The notes under the pieces: generated by a model | Database searches by the model: none | Seen by the model: the letters and a program-made list of their open reading frames with translations, nothing else | What the model was told of the DNA's origin: nothing | Shown here: positions 1-8,562 of the stretch, piece by piece | How the letters are laid out: each line of letters starts with the position of its first letter | Position numbering within the stretch: position 1 is the first letter of the stretch | Assembly: GCA_030770535.1 (NCBI GenBank) | Contig: JASVEC010000046.1 | Span: forward strand, 186,001 to 250,000 | Direction of reading: 5' to 3' | DNA length: 64,000 nucleotides | From: Batkoa obscura | Taxonomy: Eukaryota; Entomophthoromycota; Entomophthoromycetes; Entomophthorales; Batkoaceae | Translations under genes and position numbers: made by a program

Positions 1-1104
1 AATTTTTTTTATAAATTTACATTCATTGATTTTACTAGCAACAATAGAATCAATAAATAATTCTCTAGCTTTAATATCAAATTTCTCAATATAAATTTTA
101 TGAACATTCGATAATAACGATATAAAATTTAATAATTCAATTGATAATTTTTTAATGTAAATTTCTTTTAAGGTTGTTAGTTTCATAAACTCATTAAATT
201 GCGCTTTTGAATTAAGGTGACCTAAAGTAGTAACATTGCTATCTTGTATTAACTTCATATTACTAATCCCGCTATCATCTACTTCAAAAAGGCTACCTGA
301 AAAATCCACTAACTCAACACTTTTTAATTTCTTTAAATTTCCAAAACAAGTAATATCAAAGTCATTAAATTCTCCACGAACTTGTAATTTTAAATTGGAA
401 ATAAAATTGAAGTTAGGGTTGAACTCAGCTGGAGTAGCAATAATATCAGTAGTCTCCATCTGTAATAACTTTAACTTAGTAAACTCAATTTTAATTCTAT
501 CTAATCCATCAAGATCTAAATAATCAAAAGAATACAGTTTAAATGACTGTAATTTAGTTGAATTAAGATATTGAACTACATCTTTAATTATTATATCATC
601 TCCGATGATTTCAAATGTATCAATTTGATTCAAATAATCTTTGAATAATCCTAATGATTCTAGATAATAAATGGAACTTATTGATATCTTTTTTAAGTTT
701 GGTAATTTAATTTTTATTCTTAGTTTATTGTCCTTTTTGTCATTACTACTACCAATGTTACTTTTATCCTCACTATCGTTATCATCCTCCTCATTAAAAT
801 CATCAAACTGTCTTTCATAAGCTAATGAAATCAAATTTGGACAAATATTAACAATACCAAAATTATTATTTCCAATATTAATATGCTTCATCAAAGAACC
901 ATAGTTCTCAATAAATTTTTGTTGATAGTTAATATATTTACCAACATAATAAACTGAATAAGTTAAATTATATTTGATAATATAATTGATAACTTTAAAT
1001 AAATATTTGTTTAGAAATCTGTAATTGAATAACTCTTCTGAGTTAAGCTGTTTGAAGATTACTTCTAATAGGATGTCTGGTAATTCATCGAATCTCAATG
1101 GCAT
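1..1104 (-). CDS. F-box/LRR-like protein, 3' end cut by window edge
   Basis: An uninterrupted frame runs from an ATG at 1104 to the left edge (368 codons visible, no stop), so the C-terminus is missing. Residues about 5-35 carry an F-box-like segment (FDELPDILLEVIFKQL, then SEELFNYRFLNKYLF). The rest is Leu/Ile/Asn-rich with irregular LRR-like units such as LPNLKKISI and FTKLKLLQM, and an acidic Asp/Glu/Asn loop near residues 105-125. F-box proteins of this layout normally link substrates to SCF ubiquitin ligases through Skp1; the substrate cannot be guessed. No intron is needed. Broken relatives occur in this window at 42.3-46.7 kb and 60.1-61.0 kb, which supports a multi-copy family. Confident that it is coding; moderate on the F-box call. 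Confidence 0.8.
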   Translation of the reverse strand, partial: MPLRFDELPDILLEVIFKQLNSEELFNYRFLNKYLFKVINYIIKYNLTYSVYYVGKYINYQQKFIENYGSLMKHINIGNNNFGIVNICPNLISLAYERQFDDFNEEDDNDSEDKSNIGSSNDKKDNKLRIKIKLPNLKKISISSIYYLESLGLFKDYLNQIDTFEIIGDDIIIKDVVQYLNSTKLQSFKLYSFDYLDLDGLDRIKIEFTKLKLLQMETTDIIATPAEFNPNFNFISNLKLQVRGEFNDFDITCFGNLKKLKSVELVDFSGSLFEVDDSGISNMKLIQDSNVTTLGHLNSKAQFNEFMKLTTLKEIYIKKLSIELLNFISLLSNVHKIYIEKFDIKARELFIDSIVASKINECKFIKKI

Positions 1105-1702
1105 ATTGAAATTCTATTAAAAAAGAAAGGAAGTTGATATTCTTTTTAGATTTGAATTGTTTGAAAATATTGATAAATTGTTGCAGAATTTAACCTCATT
1201 TGCAAAATAAACACAGTTTTTTTTCAAAGATTGAAATTATCCAATAATTCCTTTTAAAATGAAAATGGCTTCAAAAAAGAACAAATGGGGATGTATTTTT
1301 GTGTTTAAGAATTTTACTAGTTAATTTTCCGCTTAAATAGCACTTAAAAAATAGAAAAATAATGAAACCAAAAGAAATACCCCCATATTTTGATCAATTT
1401 TCTCTAAATTTATTGTGTTTACATGTATATATAATAAAATATTTTCTATGTCAAAAGTTATTAATATCATCAAAACTGTGGTCTTTATTTTTCGATAAAA
1501 ATTAATTCATTTTACTATAACCAACCTATTAGAAAGACATTAAAATAAACAGCTAAGTTATATTGTCTCAATACGATTTGAGGGATCATATTTAAATATT
1601 TTATTAACACTATAGAAGGTTATACTATATAACTGATTTTAGACTATTTTCTATTTATTGAACTTTATAAATTTTTTAATTTTTAAGATATTTTTTATTA
1701 AC
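1105..1702. other. Intergenic region with one short repeat
   Basis: The gap lies between the 5' end of the F-box gene and the 3' end of the S1 protease gene. It holds one ~100-bp TA-flanked repeat (1286-1385). I see no other gene or RNA. Confidence 0.6.
1286..1385 (+). mobile_element. MITE-like element, copy 1
   Basis: A 100-bp copy beginning TGGGGATGTATTTTTG and ending TACCCCCA. The right side is followed by TA; the left flank is AA rather than TA. It lacks a coding frame and is a non-autonomous short inverted-repeat element. Confidence 0.8.
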
Positions 1703-2707
1703 TTATCTAACATATTGTTGAATCCATTGAGCATAAGTATTAACACGAGCAAACACAGAAGGAAAGTCAGGATTAAGACATCTTAAATCTTTGACAAAGG
1801 AAGTAACACCAATGATAGTATTTCCAATAACAAGTGGACCTCCAGAATCGCCTTGACAAACAGCCGAACGACCTTCACGATAACCAGCACATAAGTGATG
1901 AGGTTTAGATAAACCTTGATAAGCAGCATTACAAGAATCAAAAGAATAGACGGGAAGGTTAGCTTCTTGAAGTTGAGAAGCTAACCTTTGTTGATCATTT
2001 GGGTCTACTCTACCCCAACCTGCAAATCGTGTTGAACTACCCTCACGATCCCCTGTATTTTGTGTATCAATTTGGTAGAAATTACGTCCACTAACTGGGG
2101 TTGATAATTTCCAAATAGCAACATCATATTGAATATAACCGCCAGAGCTATAATTGGGATGTTTAATGATTTGGCTTACTCGATGTTTGGTATATGGACC
2201 ATCTGGTCCATTTTGAGCTTGGCCTTGTTGTGGCTGTTGTGGCTGCTGTTGCTCTTCTTGTGGCCATCCCGGTTGTTGTTGCTGCTCTTCTTCTTGTGGC
2301 CACCATGGTTGTTGCTGTTGTTGCTGTTGTTGTTGTTGCTGTTCACCACCCCACCATGGTTGTTCTCCTTCTTGTTCACCACCCCACCATTGACGTCTTT
2401 GAAGGTTTCCACCACCGTATGCCCAAACAGAAACAGAATTTGGAGAAACTTCGGAACAATGAGAAGCTGTTAATACAGTATTAGCATTGAGAAGAGCACC
2501 ACCACACGAATGTCCACCGTTAACACGTAATGAAACTAAGGATGGATAGTTGGCCCATGAACCAGTAGAGCCATTGATAATTCTATTAGTCGGAGCATCA
2601 TCAGATTTTGTGGAGTTTTTATCGGCTGGTGCAGCTTGTGTTGAAGTAGCTAAAGTAGCTATAAAAAAGAGCTCAAATGCTCTGATTAAAATATCCTTTT
2701 GTACCAT
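1703..2707 (-). CDS. Secreted S1 (chymotrypsin-fold) serine protease with Q/W-rich insert
   Basis: A single exon of 334 aa. An N-terminal hydrophobic segment (residues 7-25) looks like a secretion signal, followed by a short propeptide; R42 before IINGS is the probable activation site. The catalytic triad is H83 (TASHC), D195 (YDVAIWKL) and S288 (CQGDSGGPL). Between H83 and D195, residues about 104-165 form a low-complexity insert with WWGGEQ units and a run of 11 Gln, absent from ordinary trypsins. At the position six residues before the catalytic Ser (trypsin Asp189), this protein has Ala, and the pocket-lining positions appear to be Val and Ser, so Arg/Lys specificity is unlikely; small-residue (elastase-like) preference is an inference. 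A paralogue lies at 62282-63313 in opposite orientation. A TATATAAGG box sits about 50 bp upstream. It probably acts outside the cell in nutrient acquisition or host attack. Confidence 0.93.
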   Translation of the reverse strand: MVQKDILIRAFELFFIATLATSTQAAPADKNSTKSDDAPTNRIINGSTGSWANYPSLVSLRVNGGHSCGGALLNANTVLTASHCSEVSPNSVSVWAYGGGNLQRRQWWGGEQEGEQPWWGGEQQQQQQQQQQQPWWPQEEEQQQQPGWPQEEQQQPQQPQQGQAQNGPDGPYTKHRVSQIIKHPNYSSGGYIQYDVAIWKLSTPVSGRNFYQIDTQNTGDREGSSTRFAGWGRVDPNDQQRLASQLQEANLPVYSFDSCNAAYQGLSKPHHLCAGYREGRSAVCQGDSGGPLVIGNTIIGVTSFVKDLRCLNPDFPSVFARVNTYAQWIQQYVR

Positions 2708-2756
2708 TTTAATTTAGTATCAAACTTATATAATGATTACAGTTGGGCATCCTTCC

Positions 2757-2766
2757 CTTATATACT
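2757..2766 (-). promoter_or_regulatory. TATA box of the S1 protease gene
   Basis: On the minus strand the sequence reads AGTATATAAGG about 50 bp before the ATG at 2707. Similar boxes precede the other secreted-enzyme genes in this window. Confidence 0.5.
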
Positions 2767-3052
2767 GTTTATGATTCTACTTTTACATAATATTAGACAC
2801 TATCATTTTATATTTATCATAAAGTAATGTGAATATTCGTAAGCAGTTCCAGATCCAATGAAGATTCTTCCAAAAGTGTATTTAAAGTTTAATTAAAAAA
2901 AATAATGTGGCGAGATTTATTAAATCTGGGACTTTAAAAAGGAGTAAAAAAATAATAGTAAGAAAAGAATATTAAAAAAGATATCAGGGCACTAATAATA
3001 AATTAATAAAGTATATATTAATAGTAAGGAATAAAATAAAGGCTTAATTGCT

Positions 3053-3071
3053 TATTTACCAGGTTAAGTAG
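3053..3071 (-). promoter_or_regulatory. Conserved upstream block shared by the two S1 protease genes
   Basis: Minus strand reads CTACTTAACCTGGTAAATA, about 345 bp before the ATG. The same 19 bases occur at 61948-61966, about 315 bp before the ATG of the paralogue, with weaker similarity on both sides. This may be a regulatory element or simply retained duplicate sequence. Confidence 0.4.
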
Positions 3072-3380
3072 TTCTATCTTATTAAACTTTATTTATTTTG
3101 ATTTAATGTAGAGAATATTAATGCAATGACTCAACTTAAATTCGATTTACTTATCAATTTTATTATTGCAAAAGATAAATTAAACATAAACGTTATACAA
3201 ATATTCTTTTCGAGAAATTGAATGGGAAAAGCTATAACTTTAATTTAGAAAATAAAAAATAATTATATATATTATTCAGTTTTTACTTTTTTAATTTTTC
3301 ATTTAATTTTATAAATTTTTAATATGAGTCAAAATTTGAAAATATTGTTTCAAATTTTAGGCTAGCTTTTAAATATCATA

Positions 3381-3481
3381 TGGGGATGTATTTTTGTGTT
3401 TAAGAATTTTACTAACAAATTTTCCGCTCAAATAGCGCTTAAAAAATGGAAGAAATAATGAAGTTAAAAAAAACACTCCCA
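3381..3481 (+). mobile_element. MITE-like element, copy 2
   Basis: A 101-bp copy, TA on both sides, tip TGGGGATGT on the left and CTCCCA on the right, with the AGCGCT centre present. It is inverted relative to the copy at 3679-3777. Confidence 0.85.
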
Positions 3482-3678
3482 TATATTTAAACCTTTATAT
3501 ATGAATTTGAAAAAATTAGTAGAATATCTAAATTCAATTGTTCATACTATTTCTTACTACATGTTTTTTTAGTATATCTTTAAAAATATTAAATTATATA
3601 AATTCAGTTAATTCGCCTTTAAAAAACAACACCACTAATTTAATAAATAATTTAAATATAATTTACAAAGTTATATTA

Positions 3679-3777
3679 GAGGTATTTTTTTTGACTTCAT
3701 TACTTTTTCCATTTTTTGAGCATTATCTGAGTGGAAAAATTCTTAGTAAAATTCTTAAACACAAAAATACATCCCCA
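3679..3777 (-). mobile_element. MITE-like element, copy 3
   Basis: About 99 bp in reverse orientation; right tip ACATCCCCA is followed by TA, the left tip has decayed. Its outer flank matches the outer flank of copy 2 in inverted orientation for about 11 more bases. Confidence 0.8.
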
Positions 3778-4504
3778 TATGATATTTAAATAAAATTAAC
3801 AATTTAAGTAAAAACGTTTTATATATAGTGCAAAAAGTAATACTATGCTTTAACAAAGCTAAGTTTGCTAACAATGATAAATAAAATGGTTATTATAATG
3901 ATAGTTCTAAAAATAATTGGATTTATTTTCAGTTAAATTGAGTTTTGCAACATTAATAATTTATAAATTAACCTTTTGATAATATCAAAAGTAATTAGAA
4001 AGTTATTTCTGTCCAAAGCAAGTTGTATTGTTATTTTATGTATGAAAATTTAAATTAGTAAATAAAGTGATATTGCTATTTATTAAAGTAACTTTAAGAG
4101 TTTTTCAATAGAAATAAAAGGAAAAACTTGCTGTTTTAAATAACTTAACTTAAATGAGTGTTGGTGACTAATATATAGGGTAATAAACTTAATATTTTAA
4201 ATATCAGTATATTATATTTAACATGGATTTACACTTTCTCTAAAAAAGTTTTTAGTAGTAAAACATTATAAAGCTTTTGCCTTCCTTAATATCTTAAAAA
4301 CTAAATTGAGGATCACTTAAAAGTTTTAGAAGTGGTACAGGAATAAAAAGGTAAGTGATCATAATTCTGTGATTAATAAAAGATACTCTAGTTCAAGAGT
4401 TTGATTCGATTCAGCTTTGTGTAGAAATAAGAAATGATAATATATTTTGAATTTAAACATTTCTCTGGTTGATAGCATTTAAAAAAATAAAGAAGAATAT
4501 ATTG

Positions 4505-4577
4505 CACTCCCTGCGGGACTCGAACCCGCAATCCTCAGATTAGAAGTCTGATGCCTTATCCATTGGGCCAAGGGAGC
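4505..4577 (-). tRNA. tRNA-Arg (anticodon UCU)
   Basis: The minus strand folds as a 73-nt cloverleaf without intron. The acceptor stem pairs GCTCCCT with AGGGAGT (G-U first pair), followed by discriminator G. The anticodon arm CAGAC-TTCTAAT-CTG gives anticodon TCT, reading AGA. The T arm GCGGG-TTCGAGT-CCCGC is perfect. The D arm contains GGCCCAATGGATAAGGC. AGA is the expected favoured Arg codon in such an AT-rich genome. Confidence 0.95.
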
Positions 4578-4659
4578 TATTATATATCAGCAACTTATTA
4601 AGAAAGTATATAAATAATTAAGTAATAAATTAAATAAGTCATCATGAAATAGTAAACTG

Positions 4660-4746
4660 TGGGGGTGTTTTTTAATTTCATTACTTTTCCACTTTTTAAG
4701 CGCTATTTATGGAAAGATTAGTAAAATTCTTAAAAAAATAACCCCA
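4660..4746 (-). mobile_element. Decayed MITE-like copy 4
   Basis: Reverse orientation, about 87 bp. It keeps GGGGGTGTTTTTTAATTTC, the AGCGCT centre, GTAAAATTCTTAAA and a final ACCCCA, with internal deletions. The flanks read ACTG on both sides rather than TA, so the ends may be eroded. A further scrap resembling the GGTGTTTTTT end lies just to the right (about 4771-4800). Confidence 0.6.
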
Positions 4747-4800
4747 ACTGCTTTTGATTTTCAAAAACAAAGGGTGTTTTTTAATTTTTTGATTTTTTAA

Positions 4801-5684
4801 TTTTTACTCTAAATAATATTTAAAAAGTAAGATGACAATTTTTTTAAGTTGTTATTCAAGTTTATTGATTTTGTAATTTATTATATATTTTTATTGATTC
4901 AATAATTATTTTTATATGAAGTTACATTAAAACATTAGGTTTTATCTGATATCCGGTTACAATATTTTCATCTTATTAATATGCCATTAAAGTATAAGTT
5001 TATGTAACTTGGTATTTAAAGGTTAAGTAGAGTTAGTAAAATTTATAAAGTATAAGCATTTTTTTTGCCTAAATACCATATTTTATTAATCAATTGAAAT
5101 GGATTAAGGTAATAACTTAACTCAATCAAGTAAAAGTTATTGAGATGTGACTGCTTTGTATGACCTTATGGGTGATATATTTAGTAATTTCTAGAATGGA
5201 GAAAACTGGTGGGAGTATAGTTTATTATCAGATTTTAACAACAAAATGGCCAAATAACCAAATATGATTGGCATGTTGCATCGTTTGAGCGTCTAATTAC
5301 TATTTAATTGAACAAAAATATTAATAGATTTTTCTAGCTATAGCGAGAATGACTCATGGATTATAAAGATTTGTTAAATTGGCGTTACTTTGCTTTATTC
5401 TATGCCAAATTCTAAAGCGTTATTGGCTAATTTCAATGAAACTTTAGGTAATAAAGGCTTTTGATATGCTAAAGAAGATTTGGAATACAAAATACAGTTC
5501 TAACATTGATTATGCTGAGTATTATGGACACCACCAAAAAATATCGATGGAATCTAATTCGTTAAATCAGATTTGAGTTATCATATATAAAAGACGTGAC
5601 TTTTATTTTTATCATTATTTTTAACTTTTATCAAATACAAACACCAATACATCAAGCAATTAAATTTTAATAACTATTAATAAA
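4801..5684. other. Intergenic, nothing recognised
   Basis: AT-rich sequence between the tRNA/repeat and the small gene at 5685. Slightly GC-richer patches near 5150-5540 carry broken frames only; I cannot identify a relic there. Confidence 0.4.
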
Positions 5685-6059
5685 ATGATAGAAAGGGAAA
5701 AGTATTTAAAAGAAACAAAGATTAAACAGGCGAATTTATCACTTGTCGTTGAACAACGTAAACAAGAAAACCGAAAAAAAATTGATCATGCTAACCGAGA
5801 GCTCCATCAGAGCAAACCTAATGAGTCTAAATATACCAAAAAAAGATCTGTATCTTTTGATTTATCTAAAAATCAAATCCAAGTATTACCATCCATGAAA
5901 GCTATTAAAAGTACCATTAAACACATGGAAGAAGTCAATATGTTAGAACATGCTAACTTTTCTACTTTATCTTTGACTGTAAAGCCTTCCTCTATAATTC
6001 CTGGCTCCTCATGCTTACCAAAATCATCTGCTCTTAAGCCGATGAATTTGATTTTCTAA
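5685..6059 (+). CDS. Small basic hypothetical protein
   Basis: 124 aa, single exon, starting at the first ATG. The N-terminal 50 residues are highly charged (Lys/Glu/Gln-rich, probably helical). It is followed by KKRSVSFDLSKN near residues 52-63, which fits the RVxF-type docking motif for protein phosphatase 1 (R-S-V-S-F), and a Ser/Pro-rich tail. I do not recognise the family. Codon use and composition look more gene-like than the surrounding sequence. It could be a PP1-binding regulator; that rests on a short motif only. Confidence 0.55.
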   Translation: MIEREKYLKETKIKQANLSLVVEQRKQENRKKIDHANRELHQSKPNESKYTKKRSVSFDLSKNQIQVLPSMKAIKSTIKHMEEVNMLEHANFSTLSLTVKPSSIIPGSSCLPKSSALKPMNLIF

Positions 6060-6848
6060 GACTGGCTCCTTCCTTTTGATTGTTAAAAAAGGAAGGGCAA
6101 ACTTGGTTATAAGTAATAAAGACTTATTATAAAACTACTTTTATTTATTTAAAATATTAATTATTTACTTTGTTGCTGAAATTATAATTTTTTGGGGTAA
6201 TGTTTTATGGTTTATCAGGTACAATATTTAACGTCAACCGGTATATATACCCAATAGATTTAAAGTTACAGTTTTTAAGAAAATTTAGATAATTAGTGCT
6301 ATTATTGTAATTATGTTATTATCAGTTGTATTATAAAGGGGTACATAATTGTTAGCCAAAGCAGTTAAGAAACACTTTTACAACTTAGTTTGTGTTAGAG
6401 CTGTATGCTTAAAAGGAGGTTATAACAAAAGAGATTTTTTCACTTATAATTAAATTTTTAATAGTACTATTTAACAAGTTTTTTGTTCGAACAACTTTAA
6501 TTGGGAACTAATAAATTTCCCGCACCTATTCTGTAAATATATTTTACCTGTTTTTTATTTTCAAAATAGTTTCAAATAGCAGTATTATGTTATTTAGATA
6601 AAGCATATCTATATTCATTTATTATACTCCCATTTCTAATATTTGGTTGTCTATACGATTTTTTATATTTTTAATAAACTTTCATTATGATATTATAAGT
6701 TGACCATCTAATTTAAATCTAAATTTAAATTTGAACTTTTAGTTATATACAAAAATGGTATTTTAGAGCTATTTACTCAAATCAAATAATTGTCTTTATT
6801 TTTATTAAATCGTCAAATCAATTCTTAAATAGCATCAATTTAATTAAC
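6060..6848. other. Intergenic, nothing recognised
   Basis: About 790 bp of AT-rich sequence between two plus-strand genes, with no repeat copy or RNA seen. Confidence 0.4.
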
Positions 6849-8231
6849 ATGCTAAGCAAAGAAGAACTAGACCAAATGTTACTACATATGAAGAATCATG
6901 TGGACTGGGGATATGGAGAAGACCCACTTAAGATTATTCAAGAGAGTTTGAAAACTCATTTTAATTGGAAACTTTGGCTCGATTTAATTAAACAATTCAT
7001 TCCAAATATTCATTTGAAGTTAAAAGATTTACACTTACCAGACATTCATCAAGATGGTGATATCTTTGAACTTGAATTAAAAAACATATTTTTAAAAGAA
7101 CTTTTCTTTGATACTAGAAATGTGGACGTCACCTTTAAGAATGATAAAGATAACCGCAAACGACTAATATTTAAATTGTAAGAAAATAATCTTATTTAGA
7201 ATATTGACTAAAGTTTTGAAAGTGATGATATACGGCTAACTGCATTAAACATTGAGTTTAATTTTGATAAAAAGAGTGGTATTCCACGTTTTAAAGAGGT
7301 ATTTTAATTTAATATACAAGGTAATTCTCAATTTTTAGAGTGGTAAACTAGATATTATACTGCCCGAAAAAGGCTTAGCAATTGAAATGATATTAGAACT
7401 TGAGCCAGATTTACCATTAATTTTACATCAAATCAAAAACTTTGTATTAGATGATAAGGAACCTTATTCTCCAGGTTTGGGTAATGGTGTGGATGAAGAT
7501 TTATTTGGAAAGATCCTTGATATGCAGTGGGAAATGAAAGATGAAAAAGACATAAAGGAAGATTTGATAAAACCAGAGGACTTGGAAAAGGTAGATGATT
7601 TTTCAGACATATTTTCCGAGAATGTTTTTGAAGAGAATAGTATAAATCAAGAAATAACTATTGATAAAGTAGAGGAAAATTGGATAGGTGATTTAACTTT
7701 ACTAAACCCTCAGGATATAAATAAAAGTGATGAAAAGGATCAGTCAGAAAGTGATAGCGTAAATAAGGAGATCAAAAACATATTAAGTGTTTTAGAAAAT
7801 GAAGAAAAGAAAGTAAAAGATGCGCCAAGTTTTTGGGCTTGGTTAAAAGGTGACATCGAGGTTGATATGGATTTAAATGAGAGATCTAATGGTGAGAGTA
7901 AAAATCAAAATGATAAAGAAAAATTACAAATGATAATGATGACGAAAGTAACACTATATTGGAATCAAATCAGGCTATTTCTGAACAATTAAATGCAATA
8001 GATTTGATGAAAGAAGATGGAAAAACACCTTCGTCTTCAACAAGTATATCGAGTTGTAAAGTGGGAGTAGGTTCAATAAAATCAACAACGGGTAGTGAAA
8101 ATATAAAGGATCCTCAAGTTACTGACCAAAAAGAGCAAAATTCATTATTAAACCAAATGGTATCTTCAGTTGAGATTATACCGAAAGTATACCAAGTTAA
8201 AGCAAAGTTACATGCGACAAAAAGAGAGTAA
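6849..8231 (+). CDS. TULIP/BPI-like protein, putative, with an apparent frame break
   Basis: Three exons: 6849-7177, 7223-7298 and from 7339 on. Introns are 45 and 40 nt and the phases fit, giving ...FKFDDIRLTALNIEF... and ...GIPRFKE-SGKLDIILPEKGL.... The pattern of an amphipathic helix followed by strands with SGKLDIILPEKGLAIEMIL recalls the lipid-binding TULIP fold of BPI-like proteins. This is a weak family call. The second half is acidic and low-complexity (Asp/Glu/Lys/Ser). The reading frame changes between about 7917 and 7958: the upstream frame stops at 7992 and the downstream frame carries on to 8231. No intron with matching phase was found, so a one-base deletion in an A-rich run (real or an assembly error) is likely. 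Confidence 0.6.
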
Positions 8232-8562
8232 ATAATAGAATATCACTAACTTTACGTAACTAATTAAACAATTATAGTAAATTATATAGGTTTTTAACTC
8301 CACTCATAAACCATTTATTAAAGAGGCATTTGCAAAATAGTATACACCAAGTTATACAGGTAACAAAGTTACTATTAACTAAATCTAAATATAATCTAAA
8401 TTTTTAAGAAATCTATAAAACTATGGTTAAATCAAGTTATGGCTATGGCATATCAAAAATTTCAAACTGTTATGAAATAATTTAATTTATAAATAAAAAA
8501 TTGATATTGTTATTATTATTATTAAATCCTCTTGTTTTTATTATTAGCACTAAAAACTTAAA
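8232..8562. other. Intergenic between convergent genes
   Basis: 331 bp between the stop of the TULIP-like gene and the stop of the phosphoglucomutase-type gene. A short ATT repeat (about 8509-8524) is the only structure seen. Confidence 0.5.

Larger units (their letters stand above)
2767..4504. other. Intergenic region upstream of S1 protease A
   Basis: It contains a block at 3053-3071 conserved with the upstream region of the second S1 protease gene, and a pair of inverted ~100-bp repeats (3381-3481 and 3679-3777). A short open frame at 3538-3789 overlaps the second repeat and does not look like a gene. Confidence 0.55.

Noticed and set aside
2129-2484. Long plus-strand Leu/Val-rich open frames opposite the S1 protease A insert
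   Set aside because: They are the antisense of the Gln/Trp repeat; poly-CAA/CAG read backwards gives Leu/Val runs. The same holds for minus-strand frames at 62459-62822.
3538-3789. 83-codon open frame as a membrane protein gene
   Set aside because: Phe/Leu/Asn-rich sequence overlapping a MITE copy, without conserved motif; AT-rich chance frame.
5100-5640. Possible broken gene upstream of the small hypothetical gene
   Set aside because: Some coding-like pieces, but no order of motifs and no recognisable family.
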